From positions 1 through 45,246 of the forward strand of contig CAMBZX010000004.1 of NCBI GenBank assembly GCA_945872185.1: a stretch of 45,246 nt of DNA. Direction: 5' to 3'. Shown here one piece after another: positions 32,701-39,613 of this stretch (the first letter of the stretch is position 1; the number at the start of each line of letters is the position of its first letter). A program made the position numbers and the translations under genes. The notes under the pieces are model-generated. The model saw nothing but the letters and a program-made list of their open reading frames with translations. It made no database searches and was not told the DNA's origin. Origin of the DNA: Synechococcus sp. UW140. GTDB lineage: Bacteria; Cyanobacteriota; Cyanobacteriia; PCC-6307; Cyanobiaceae.

Positions 32701-34334
32701 GGTGTGCGCTTCTGACTGAGTACCTGTAATTGTTGACTCAGTTCGGCTCGGTCCTTCGCAATACAGACGGCTCGTTCGCGGAAGGTCGTACGTTGCAGGT
32801 TTGTACTGGCGCAGAGATCCTTGATTGATAGACTTGGCTGTTGATCCAGTAGCTGTAGATAACCAGTGGCAAGTGCCGATAGTGCATGGTCTGTTCGTGC
32901 CGATAGTGTCAGCAGATACAGGTTTGGTTGATTGCTGTAGCGCGCAGGCGTTGGCCCGCATGGCTCTGATTCACTTAGCACCGCATGGGCATTCGTTCCG
33001 CCAAAACCAAAAGAACTTACTCCCGCTATCAGCTCATGTTCTGGCAATGGGAATGGCGTCAATTCCGTTTGTACTTTTAATTTCAGGCCCTTAAAGTCGA
33101 TTGAAGGATTCGGGGTCTCAAAATTCAGGCTTGGGGGAATCTGACGTCGCTTGATGCACAGGGCTGTTTTGATCAGTCCTGTGATTCCGGCAGCCGTTTC
33201 GGAATGCCCCAGATTCGTCTTCACTGAGCCGACGTGGCAGGGACTTGATTCGGATCGTCCTTCACCAAAAACGGTGCCAAGAGCTCGCAACTCAATAGGA
33301 TCACCCTGTCGCGTGCCGGTGCCATGGGCTTCCACATACTGTGTGCGAGCAGGGTCGATTCCGGCACTGGCAAAAGCTTTGCGAACACACGCAATCTGGG
33401 CGTCTACGTTTGGCGCTACCATGCCATCGCTACGGCCATCGGAATTGACAGCTGTGCCACGAATCAGCGCATAGATTCGATCTCCATCCTTTAGTGCCTT
33501 TGCATAGGGCTTGAGCAGGACCATGCCAGCACCTTCTGAACGCACATAGCCATTCGCTTTGGCATCAAAGCTTTTGCATCGACCTTCAGGTGAGAGCAGG
33601 CCAGCCTTGCAGAATGTCGTTTGGATTCCAGGATGGATCAAGGCTTGAGCCCCACCCACAAAAGCCATGCTGGATTCGCCGGACCTGAGGCTTTTGCAGG
33701 CTAGGTGAACGGCTACGAGCGAGGATGAGCAGGCAGTATCAACAGTGAGACTTGGACCTTTAAGATCAAAAAAGTAAGACAGACGATTGGCCGCTATACA
33801 TCCTGTATTTCCTGGAAGGACATAGGGCTCATTGTGCGGAGTCGCCCATTCTTCTTCGGATGCCCAGAGTAATGAGCCGTAGTCATTGCTGGAAATACCA
33901 ATGAAAACACCAACGTCCTGATTGCGGATCGCTTCCTGGGGGTAGCCGGCATCTTCCATGGCCCGCCAGGCCACCTCCATGAGCATCCGCTGTTGGGGGT
34001 CCATGCAGATAGCTTCACGCGGCGAGATACCAAAAAAGCTGGCGTCAAATTGATCAATTCCACTGAGGAAGCCTCCATATTTGATGTGCTGAGTATACGG
34101 ATTGCTAGGGTCGGGATGGTAATGGCTGTCAAGTTTCCAGCGAGTGCCCGGGACTTCACTGATTGCAGATTGAGACGAAGCCAGAAACGACCAAAAGTCA
34201 TCAGGCGTATCAATCCCACCCGGCAACCGGCAGCCTATTCCGACAATCGCGATTGCATCAAGGGCCGTTGCGTTGGTATCCGTCGACGGTTCCTGAGTGC
34301 TCACGTTTTCAGTCATGCAGCCAATTTCGATCAT
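26706..34334 (-). CDS. Single-module highly reducing type I polyketide synthase with terminal thioester reductase
   Basis: 2542 residues. KS (about 28-455): 'VDTACSSSL' with the active Cys near 201, 'EAHGTGT', 'GHSETAAG'. AT (about 570-880): 'GHSIGE' near 660 and 'HAFH', the malonyl-CoA type. DH (about 965-1245): His in 'DHRIRETVIFP' near 981, where the usual HxxxG glycine is Glu, and 'LLDSCFQ'. A structural pseudo-KR region follows. ER (about 1440-1760): 'AAAGGVGQAA' near 1585. KR (about 1775-1960): 'TGAFGGLG', 'LDD', catalytic 'YSAAN' near 1924. ACP: 'GLDSLMAVEL', Ser near 2095. Thioester reductase (about 2170-2480): 'LLTGASGFLG' and 'YSQTK'. With no loading module and a full reducing set it probably acts iteratively and releases an aldehyde or alcohol. 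Start ATG 34334; ATG 34316 is as likely. Confidence 0.95.
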   Translation of the reverse strand: MIEIGCMTENVSTQEPSTDTNATALDAIAIVGIGCRLPGGIDTPDDFWSFLASSQSAISEVPGTRWKLDSHYHPDPSNPYTQHIKYGGFLSGIDQFDASFFGISPREAICMDPQQRMLMEVAWRAMEDAGYPQEAIRNQDVGVFIGISSNDYGSLLWASEEEWATPHNEPYVLPGNTGCIAANRLSYFFDLKGPSLTVDTACSSSLVAVHLACKSLRSGESSMAFVGGAQALIHPGIQTTFCKAGLLSPEGRCKSFDAKANGYVRSEGAGMVLLKPYAKALKDGDRIYALIRGTAVNSDGRSDGMVAPNVDAQIACVRKAFASAGIDPARTQYVEAHGTGTRQGDPIELRALGTVFGEGRSESSPCHVGSVKTNLGHSETAAGITGLIKTALCIKRRQIPPSLNFETPNPSIDFKGLKLKVQTELTPFPLPEHELIAGVSSFGFGGTNAHAVLSESEPCGPTPARYSNQPNLYLLTLSARTDHALSALATGYLQLLDQQPSLSIKDLCASTNLQRTTFRERAVCIAKDRAELSQQLQVLSQKRTPLPREIRRGLASRRPGKIAWLFTGQGSQSPGMASELLREHPSFRRAFERVSALLDPHLDLPLRTLIEPNHGSGNKATSPLDSTGYTQPVLFAVGYAISQLWLEWGVSPDLLLGHSIGEVLAAHLAGVFSLEDACQLVIARSQLMQALPTNGGMAAILCAQERLAPWLKTEPEVAIAAYNTPENTVVSGPLESIQRVVAKAQAAGIDVRELRVSHAFHSPAMAPMLASFEKELGKISFSAPTKILISNLTGKVTGSEIAHPEYWCEHVINPVRFEQGINCVNALGAQVFLEIGARPTLIGLARQCLEDPALTFLPSLVPGQSDCKTLFTTLGQLYVSGYSSDWQSFHQPYEHQFVSLPGYPFERQKFWWASKGTASGASLWTDHIGLGNAASKTDPTEISEPKDGAGPDSSRQLKLLDIPSLERHYKRTIAMDKPSDLTDHRIRETVIFPAAGFIDQCCDVLSQEKLPLRLINLALARPLKLSNQPVSLLFKLDPDPAADTTFLRFFSNSETAADCNWVCHGQAQLPAHGEALESPPFAPGLPPSELTPIDLEGFYAALECFGLCYGPTFRGLKQLVSSGEIAWADLERPSGGSDRGLLDSCFQAVAALLGPTSTAGQFLLPVGLVAMDLQSLPLPDNFSCQVRLRSSSEPAFVICDLVLHTGSTILGWIEGFRLRRMPRQALEWLFPIDEEFTQIEEPASWMIHRDWIDLDAQEETTLMQLNPAQNQLSLLGRPLKSAPELAAWCESQNLQVHEIGLDHVVPDIAGDVLIWPTLVNIRSSGAIAELCSQILQQIKQLASGQVRPIWLLLDGAGAAQGALESLFKTSALEYPQYRWTQLYLPEPICEHPTASAWGEIWAGARIEASLRWYGGRLQIPRLRRLATLDRFRLSTRACGSLEALVWQSLPQQQPRPGEVEVAVEATGLNFRDVLNALGLLSTYSAQLGIDAAAKIPFGGECVGRVIAIGPGVDPALLGERVLAALAVGSLASHVLCRSELCVVLPSTITPELGASISTVFLTALYGLETLADLQVGETVLIHAAAGGVGQAALQVARSRGARIFATASQAKHAALLEQGVEAVFDSRSLDFADAVLHSTQGRGVDVVLNSLKGEWVDAGFRALAQGGRFVELGKIEIWSGEEARKRRPDARYLPFDLLEVAVADPQLIRNLLIRLLKDLEQGVLMPIPLKVFTIDQTVDAFRWIAQAKHVGKVVIVQPERPEPLVIRAQGTYLVTGAFGGLGLQLLEWLASHGATSLIAIARGASDPPDTARQVLARLTDAGVECQCLAVDFAAVSEKETAAATVLAEVQAALPQNKPLLGVFHAAGILDDGLIASQTQERMHRVISPKFGGWEILHRALSGNHFYVSFSSMAALLGSPGQVSYSAANGALDGDCLARSLDPECPDGLHLSIQWGPWAGAGMAGSLSDRDRKRFEAFGVGLLEPAQAFKALEIALLRGIGGQLAVVNNNWQRVSEQSSTRQARVLEDLLNVCEASKGDDTAESRQVLLDKIAESPEAEHHALVVSLLQANLARVMGLSDPSSLDPGESLFHIGLDSLMAVELAAMIKRDLGVSLELESLAGDPTLDGLGHYVLAGLIDPLARQKKYLDLGQEATLPGDWSINPGHYLGDMPGKEILLTGASGFLGAYLLAGQLQRSPELRVRCLVRSADASEGLERIRSNMVRYGIWNEGWESRIIAIPGDLAKPGFGMEADQYAALGTGIGGIIHNGAHLSQMATYSQLAATNVEGTRRILRIAFDHGGIPVQMISSVAIFEGAAYRDKEILETDEIGSWEGIFNGYSQTKWVSDRLVAQAGLKGLPVTIYRPPLIGGHSQTGVWHQDDLLYRLLKGCLQLGMAPDVSWELDLVPIDYVADAVTALSWRPESQGRCFHLQHPKPHSLRDLMGGLANKGAPVQRVSMEQWLSAIEKNPSNPLHEMRGFFTRRWGVEQLTYPELNQIGQRSRPSSALTVAALDELGVRCPTYEKLFVTYGAALLQQQSPLAAL

Positions 34335-34800
34335 CCGATCAAAGTCTGGTCTATGTCGATCTTAACAAGATGACCAGAGGTCTCGAGGTTATCGCTTGCG
34401 GAGAGCTTGTCCCCTTCTTTCCCCCCGGGCGAATAAGAGTTGGTGATGAAGGCAGCAGGAATCAGCCATGACCTGGAACCGAATCCTGGTCACCTCTCGC
34501 TTTTTGGGTGTGGGATTCGGAGACCCCACTCCGCCATTGGGCGCTCAAGTGAATTTCTGCTTCTGAGTCTTGAGACCTGAGGCCAGGTTCAAGGCCGAGC
34601 ATCGTTGAATTGGTTGCAATATCCCTTTCCCACCCGTGGTGAGGCTCAAGGGCCTCGCCTGTTGTTGGCCAACGCTCCGAGCTGAACCAGAGCGGCGTCT
34701 GGACAGCCATCGAATCCTTGTCCCGACGCCGGATGTCGAGTGCGCACTGCCATCCGCTCCTGCATCTGGGCCGTGCCCATCGCCAACAACAGGGACCCGC
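34335..34800. other. Gene-free interval, 466 bases; right edge of the AT-rich island
   Basis: Lies between the PKS start and the response regulator stop, both on the minus strand. No protein-like frame was found. The PKS promoter should be at its left end. GC rises across it towards the core genes, so the right boundary of the island is probably here. No tRNA, integrase or direct repeat matching the left boundary was seen. Confidence 0.45.
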
Positions 34801-35580
34801 TCAGATCAGGCGATTGCCGGGTGACTGACTGGCCATCAGGCTCGGCTGCGGCGCTATGGGGGCGTCGTTCTGGTCGGGCAGGGTGTCGAGGCTGAAGCGG
34901 TAACCCTGCTGCCGCATCGTCTCGATGCCACCGCCATCGCCGAGGCCAGCCTGCTCCAGCTTGCGACGCAAGGTGAGCACTTGGGTATCGACGGAGCGGG
35001 GGCCACCACTGAACGGAGGCCAGGCCATGCGCAACAATTCCTGCCGGGTGCGTACCACGCCCGGGGGCATCAGCAAGGCACAGAGCAAGGCGAACTCCCG
35101 TGGGCTGAGCTCCACCGGTTGGTCCCGCAAGGTCACCTGGCGCAATAACAGATGCACTTCCAAGGGGCCGACGCAGACCCGTTCCTGCAGGCCGCTCCCG
35201 CTGCGACGCAAAAGGGTGCGGCAGCGAGCTGCCAACTCTTCGAGGCCAAATGGTTTGCGCAGGACATCGTCGGCGCCGGCATCCAGCAAGGCCACCACCG
35301 GTTCGGAGCCGGAACGGGCCGTGAGCACCATCACCGCACAGTGCAGCTGGCTGGCCAGACGCAGGGCAGAGGTCTCCTCCAGCAGTTCGGCGCTGACCAG
35401 CAGATCAGGGGACTGGTCATGACAGATTTCCACGGCCTCCCGGGCCGTTGCCACCGCTGCCGCGAGGTGGCCGTCCTGGCGGAGCCGCTGGGCGAGCACG
35501 GTGCGCAGAGTGGCATGGGGATCCACAACCAACACACGCTTGGGATGGCCTGAGGATTCGCTCACCGACTGCTGCACCAT
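34801..35580 (-). CDS. OmpR-type response regulator lacking the phosphoacceptor Asp
   Basis: A 259-residue receiver plus winged-helix DNA-binding protein. In the receiver, Asp20 is in 'VLVVDPHA', Thr87 in 'VLTAR' and Lys109 in 'RKPF'. The usual phosphorylated Asp, expected six residues after Pro in 'PDLLVSAELL', is Ala64, with Glu65 next to it. The acidic pair is also reduced to one Asp. So standard phosphotransfer is unlikely. The OmpR output domain at about 140-235 is intact: 'VELSPREFALLCALL', 'VVRTRQELL', 'RSVDTQVLTLRRKLE', 'GYRF'. No histidine kinase gene is adjacent. It may act constitutively or respond to another signal. Its GC is core-like. Confidence 0.9.
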   Translation of the reverse strand: MVQQSVSESSGHPKRVLVVDPHATLRTVLAQRLRQDGHLAAAVATAREAVEICHDQSPDLLVSAELLEETSALRLASQLHCAVMVLTARSGSEPVVALLDAGADDVLRKPFGLEELAARCRTLLRRSGSGLQERVCVGPLEVHLLLRQVTLRDQPVELSPREFALLCALLMPPGVVRTRQELLRMAWPPFSGGPRSVDTQVLTLRRKLEQAGLGDGGGIETMRQQGYRFSLDTLPDQNDAPIAPQPSLMASQSPGNRLI

Positions 35581-35863
35581 CCGGAAAGCCTCAACGTCAG
35601 GGATGAGAGCTGGCTGTCAGAGGGATTTGATTTGCTGCAAACATCCTCCAACATCCTGAGCAATCATCGAATCGCTCCCAACTTAACGGTGCTTTCGGCA
35701 CAAAGCGAGTATCAGCCGCTGCCTTTGACCTGTTTCGCCATGGTTTGCTGACGAAGCTGGGATCAAGGGGATCGGGGGCGGAGATCCGACCAAGCGTTGG
35801 CGGCTCAGGTCCTCGCTGGTCGCAGGGTCGCGCGACAGAATGGGCCGGCGGGCTGGAGGCCCT

Positions 35864-36130
35864 ATGACATCTCTGCAACACCCCGACTCCATTCGCCATT
35901 TCCAGTCGCTCTGCGACGCCTGCCAAGAGCTGGCCCACCGCCGCCACGGACCTGGCGAGCTACGCCTGTATGCCGATGGTTACTTGCATGCCCTGCGGCG
36001 CACCGCCGTGCTCGATCCCATTTCCCAGAGGCGCCTGGAAGAATTGATCGATCGCTGGATCATGGACCCATCCGCCTTCATTGGCGCCGATGGCGATCGG
36101 CGGACTTTGTATGAAAGCGGACGCCTCTGA
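35864..36130 (+). CDS. Conserved cyanobacterial small protein (DUF6761-like)
   Basis: An 88-residue helical protein, 'TSLQHPDSIRHFQSLCDACQ' then 'LRLYADGYLHALRRTAVLDP' and 'RRLEELIDRWIMDPSAFIG'. This pattern matches a short family conserved across cyanobacteria that I associate with DUF6761; the identifier is from memory. No function is known. It is divergent from the response regulator and convergent with the glutaredoxin gene, with only 15 bases between stops. The ATG at 35864 gives the family N-terminus. Confidence 0.75.
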   Translation: MTSLQHPDSIRHFQSLCDACQELAHRRHGPGELRLYADGYLHALRRTAVLDPISQRRLEELIDRWIMDPSAFIGADGDRRTLYESGRL

Positions 36131-36145
36131 GGCTGCAGTCCTGGC

Positions 36146-36469
36146 TCAGGAGGCCAGAGCCACCTCAAGCTTCTCGCGCAGCTCGCCGCTGTTGTACATC
36201 TCGATCAAGATGTCGGAGCCGCCGAGGAATTCGCCTTTCACATACACCTGCGGGATGGTCGGCCAGTCGGAGAACTCTTTGATGCCCTGGCGGATCTCGG
36301 GATCGGAGAGCACATCAAAGGTTTCAAACGAGATGCCAAGGGCATGCAGGATCTGCACGACGTTGTTGGAGAAGCCGCACTGAGGCATCAGTTTCGTGCC
36401 CTTCATGAACACCAGCACAGGGCTGCTGGTGACCAGGGTGGTGATGCGTTGCTGGGTGTTCGGGTCCAT
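36146..36469 (-). CDS. grxD: Monothiol glutaredoxin, CGFS type
   Basis: A 107-residue Grx4-family protein. The motif 'MKGTKLMPQCGFSNNVVQIL' carries the CGFS active site near residues 31-34, and 'WPTIPQVYVKGEFLGGSDI' holds the cis-Pro and glutathione-binding parts. CGFS glutaredoxins dimerise around a [2Fe-2S] cluster with glutathione and pass clusters on or sense iron. The BolA partner gene lies directly upstream, eight bases away on the same strand, which supports a Grx-BolA complex. Confidence 0.95.
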   Translation of the reverse strand: MDPNTQQRITTLVTSSPVLVFMKGTKLMPQCGFSNNVVQILHALGISFETFDVLSDPEIRQGIKEFSDWPTIPQVYVKGEFLGGSDILIEMYNSGELREKLEVALAS

Positions 36470-36477
36470 GGATGGAT

Positions 36478-36708
36478 TCAGGGAGTGGAGGTCTGCACGG
36501 CCAGGGCATGGATGGCCTCCGTGGCCAGTTCGCTGCGCAGGGCGCCGTAAACCAGCTGGTGCTGGCGCACCCTGTTGAGACCGGCGAAGGCGGCAGACAC
36601 CACCTTCACCTGGAGATGGTCCCCGCCGCCGGTGAGATCCTCGACCTCCACGGCGGCATCGGGCAGGGCACGGCGAATGGCATCCCTGACCTGATCCGGT
36701 TGAACCAT
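36478..36708 (-). CDS. bolA: BolA family protein
   Basis: A 76-residue BolA-like protein. The class II KH-like fold shows '[22 protein letters not shown]' in two parts and '[10 protein letters not shown]', which holds the conserved His that can share the [2Fe-2S] cluster with a CGFS glutaredoxin. The short length is typical of the BolA2/IbaG-like group. The glutaredoxin gene follows eight bases downstream, so the two are surely co-transcribed and probably act together in iron-sulfur or redox homeostasis. Confidence 0.93.
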   Translation of the reverse strand: MVQPDQVRDAIRRALPDAAVEVEDLTGGGDHLQVKVVSAAFAGLNRVRQHQLVYGALRSELATEAIHALAVQTSTP

Positions 36709-36741
36709 GACGCAGCGGGGAGACAGGGGGGAAGCGGGAAT

Positions 36742-37320
36742 CTAGTTGCCAGCAGCCGCTCCGGCGGCATAGGGGGTGCTGACGAAGCCGATTTCCACCA
36801 GTTGCTGGTAGGCCTTGCGCCCTTGCTCGGAGGCCGGTGTGGTGGCGGTGAGCACCTCCACCAGCAGGGGAACGGCCACTTCCGCCTGGCCCTGGCGACG
36901 CAACAGGGCGGCCAGCCGCATGTTGGATTCAGCCAGCAGCTCGATCGACTGGCGACCCTTGTCGTCCATCTCGCGGGGAATGCGGGCATCGAGGCCGCGG
37001 AAGGCGCCGGCGATCGTGCGGTAGAAGCCCGCGAGGGCGCGGCTGGCAACCCGGGCGTCGTCATAGAGGCGACGGGCCTCCACCAGGTTGCCGGCGGCGG
37101 CGGCGGCATCGCCGCGGGCCAGCAGCTGGCGCACGGCCGCCACATCGAAGGCGCTGCCGGCAGCTGCTGGCGGACCAGCGGCTTCGCTCTGGGCCAGGGC
37201 GCTACTGGCGCCGAAGGGAGCCACCAGGGTCAGCAGGCCGAGGGCCAGCCCCAGCGCCTTGCCCTGGAGGCGGAATGGAGCCCTGGGGCCGAAGGCTTGG
37301 CGGAAATCGGGCCTGGTCAC
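36742..37320 (-). CDS. Secreted/periplasmic hypothetical protein with TPR-like helices
   Basis: A 192-residue protein with a cleavable-type signal ('GKALGLALGLLTLVAPFGASSALAQ' spans about residues 20-44, cut probably after ALA). The mature part is all helical and Ala/Arg-rich, with two TPR-like hairpins: 'ARGDAAAAAGNLVEARRLYDDA' and 'LLRRQGQAEVAVPLLVEVL'. No enzyme motif is visible and I do not recognise a named family. The start is GTG at 37320. It is followed after 33 bases by bolA on the same strand. Confidence 0.72.
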   Translation of the reverse strand: MTRPDFRQAFGPRAPFRLQGKALGLALGLLTLVAPFGASSALAQSEAAGPPAAAGSAFDVAAVRQLLARGDAAAAAGNLVEARRLYDDARVASRALAGFYRTIAGAFRGLDARIPREMDDKGRQSIELLAESNMRLAALLRRQGQAEVAVPLLVEVLTATTPASEQGRKAYQQLVEIGFVSTPYAAGAAAGN

Positions 37321-37347
37321 GGTGACGCCGAAAGGGAGGGGCGAACT

Positions 37348-38079
37348 CTACGGGCGATCGATCGGGCGACCGACGGCTGCGCGGGCCGCTTGCTCGGCCG
37401 ACTGCATGGCCAGGCTGAGGTCCTGGGTGAATTGACGGGCGGCATCCCGCCCCTGACCCTGGGCCAACAGGGGAGGGCCAAAGCAGACGGCGGCCCCGTC
37501 CCCTGGGCGGGGCTGGGCATGGCCATAGGCGATGCCCACCGGCACCACCGGGACGGTCACGCCCTGGGTCGCCGCCATCTGGGCCAGGCGCGCCAGACCC
37601 TGCTGTAGCCGGATCGGACCGTCATCACGGCAGATGTTGCCTTCCGGGAACACCACCAGCTGCTGCCCCATCCCGAGCAGATCGATGGCATAGCGAAGGC
37701 TGGACAAGGTCGGTCGCCCCTGGTCGACGGGAAAACAGCCGAGGCGATGCAGGAACCAGCCCTGCAGGCCCTTCATTTCATCGATCGTGACCATGAAGCG
37801 GCAATCGCGACCCGTGGCCCGGCGGCCGGCGGCATGCGGCAGCAACAGGGCATCCCAGCGGGCCCGATGGGTGGGCGCCAGCAGCACGGCGCCGTGGAGC
37901 GGCAGATGCTGCCGCTCCAGCACCCGCACGCGATCGAAAAAGCTGGGCAGGGCCAGATCCTGGGTGAGAAGGGTCGCCAGGGGAGCCAGCCAAGGGCTGA
38001 TCCCGCTACCGAGACCCCGTTCCCGTTTCAGGGCCAGATCGCTGATCGGCGTGGACTGGCCCTCACGTGCCGCCAACAC
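37348..38079 (-). CDS. PlsC-like lysophospholipid acyltransferase
   Basis: A 243-residue acyltransferase. The catalytic HX4D motif is His71-RARW-Asp76 ('PTHRARWDAL'), and the acceptor-binding 'FPEG' is at 144-147, followed by 'IRLQQGLARLA' and 'VPVVPVGIAYG'. This is the glycerolipid acyltransferase family that acylates lysophosphatidate or related lipids at the membrane. HX4D is preceded by Thr rather than the usual Asn. It starts at GTG 38079. The next gene on this strand is the secreted hypothetical gene, 27 bases downstream. It is divergent from pdxJ. Confidence 0.88.
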   Translation of the reverse strand: MLAAREGQSTPISDLALKRERGLGSGISPWLAPLATLLTQDLALPSFFDRVRVLERQHLPLHGAVLLAPTHRARWDALLLPHAAGRRATGRDCRFMVTIDEMKGLQGWFLHRLGCFPVDQGRPTLSSLRYAIDLLGMGQQLVVFPEGNICRDDGPIRLQQGLARLAQMAATQGVTVPVVPVGIAYGHAQPRPGDGAAVCFGPPLLAQGQGRDAARQFTQDLSLAMQSAEQAARAAVGRPIDRP

Positions 38080-38215
38080 GACTGCATCCTCGAAGTCTGT
38101 CTGCTGAACCTAGGGGCGGCACCCGGCCCAGACCCAGCCGGTACGGGCAGTTGAACCTTCGGCCGATACGGTTTCCCCATCACTCCCCTGCTGCGCAACC
38201 TGCCGCGCCCCGACC

Positions 38216-38962
38216 ATGGCCAGCCTCGGCGTCAACATCGATCACATCGCCAACGTGCGTCAGGCCCGGCGCAGCGTGGAACCGGATCCGGTCAGCTACG
38301 CCCTGCTGGCGGAACTAGGCGGCGCCGACGGCATCACCGTGCACCTGCGCGAAGACCGGCGCCATATCCAGGATCGGGATGTGGAGTTGTTGCGCGCCAC
38401 CGTGCGCTCCCGGCTCAATCTTGAGATGGCCGCCACCGCCGAAATGGAGGCGATCGCCCTGCGCTTGCGGCCGGACATGGTCACCCTGGTGCCGGAACAG
38501 CGCCAGGAGGTCACCACCGAGGGCGGCCTGGATGTGGCCTCCCAGGTGGGTGTCCTGGCGGAGTTGGTCGGTCGTCTGCAGGCGGCCGACATCGGCGTCA
38601 GCCTGTTCGTCGATGCCGATCCGGCCCAGCTGGACGCCTGTCGTGCCACCGGCAGCCGCTGGGTGGAGCTGCACACCGGCCGCTACGCCGAAGCGCCATG
38701 GACGCAGCAGCCGCAGGAACTGGTGCGGCTGCTCGAGGGCAGCGCCATCGCCCGCTCCCTCGGCCTGCGGGTGAACGCCGGCCATGGCCTCACTTATCAG
38801 AACGTGGAGCCGATTGCGGCGATCGAGGGCATGGAGGAACTGAACATCGGCCACACGATCGTGGCCCGGGCCCTGGCGGTGGGTCTGGAGACGGCAGTGC
38901 GGCAGATGAAGGCGCTGGTTCAGAATCCCCGCCGCGACCCCCTGTTCGGCCAGCGCCCATGA
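38216..38962 (+). CDS. pdxJ: Pyridoxine 5'-phosphate synthase
   Basis: A 248-residue PdxJ. It condenses 1-deoxyxylulose 5-phosphate with 3-amino-1-hydroxyacetone phosphate in DXP-dependent vitamin B6 synthesis. Diagnostic blocks are '[16 protein letters not shown]' at the N-terminus, '[17 protein letters not shown]' near 39-55, 'NLEMAAT' with the catalytic Glu near 70, 'VTLVPE', 'VELHTGRYA' and '[12 protein letters not shown]' near 184-195. Length is normal. Its stop overlaps the ycf54 start by ATGA. Confidence 0.97.
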   Translation: MASLGVNIDHIANVRQARRSVEPDPVSYALLAELGGADGITVHLREDRRHIQDRDVELLRATVRSRLNLEMAATAEMEAIALRLRPDMVTLVPEQRQEVTTEGGLDVASQVGVLAELVGRLQAADIGVSLFVDADPAQLDACRATGSRWVELHTGRYAEAPWTQQPQELVRLLEGSAIARSLGLRVNAGHGLTYQNVEPIAAIEGMEELNIGHTIVARALAVGLETAVRQMKALVQNPRRDPLFGQRP

Positions 38963-39279
38963 GCACGTTCCACTTCATTGCGGCCAGTGAGGCCTTCCTC
39001 TGCGAAGAGGAGCCGCTGGAGGAGGTGCTGCGGGAGCGGGTTCGCAACTACGCCGAACAGCAGCGCCCGATTGATTTCTGGCTGGTGCGCCGGCCGGCTT
39101 TCCTCGAGGCTGCTGAGCTGGCTCCCCTGGCCCAGGCCGTGCCGCGGCCGGCCGCGGCCGTGGTCTCCAGCGATGCAAAGTTCATCACCTTTCTGAAGCT
39201 GCGGCTGGAGTTCGTCGCCCGCGGCAGCTTTGAAGCCCCCTCCGCCACCATCGCCTCCGCCCAGGCCAGCCTGGGGTGA
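38959..39279 (+). CDS. ycf54: Ycf54 family subunit of the Mg-protoporphyrin monomethyl ester cyclase
   Basis: A 106-residue Ycf54 protein. '[11 protein letters not shown]'-type start ('[20 protein letters not shown]'), then '[20 protein letters not shown]', 'VRRPAFLE' and '[20 protein letters not shown]' follow the family closely. Ycf54 binds and supports the diiron cyclase that forms ring E of chlorophyll; loss of Ycf54 lowers cyclase activity. The ATG at 38959 lies within the pdxJ stop (ATGA), so the two are translationally coupled. Confidence 0.95.
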   Translation: MSTFHFIAASEAFLCEEEPLEEVLRERVRNYAEQQRPIDFWLVRRPAFLEAAELAPLAQAVPRPAAAVVSSDAKFITFLKLRLEFVARGSFEAPSATIASAQASLG

Positions 39280-39613
39280 AACCGCCCGGATCCAGCCCAG
39301 ACCCCAGGTGGACCCTTCGGGCTCACTGCCGAGGCCCGAGCCTGCAGGACCTGGCCTGGGGACGGTTCTGAGTTCGATCCCCGAGGGGGGAAGTCATCGG
39401 GCATCGCGCCGCCAGGGACCAATCCAGCCAGGTGCGGGGATGTCAGCTGTGCGGTGGCCTTCTTCGCTCTACGGGTGCCGCTGCCAGGGGGCTGACGCCA
39501 GCGATTAAAGGTGTGCCGCTGAGCGAGGCAATCACTTCCCTGGGTTGGGGGCGCTGGCCAGAGCAGCTATGCGCAACGGCTGTGCCGAGCGGCGCCGGCA
39601 CCAGCCCCACCGC
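39280..39613. other. Gene-free interval, 334 bases
   Basis: Between convergent ycf54 and the minus-strand hypothetical gene. A long-range inverted repeat, CCTGGGGT (39270-39277) with ACCCCAGG (39301-39308), overlaps the ycf54 stop; the 23-base loop makes it a weak terminator. A T-loop-like piece (GAGTTCGATCCCC near 39370) is present but no cloverleaf forms around it. No coding frame is convincing. Confidence 0.45.

Noticed and set aside
39361-39390. T-loop-like sequence GAGTTCGATCCCC
   Set aside because: No acceptor, anticodon or D arm can be drawn around it at tRNA spacing, so it is not called a tRNA.
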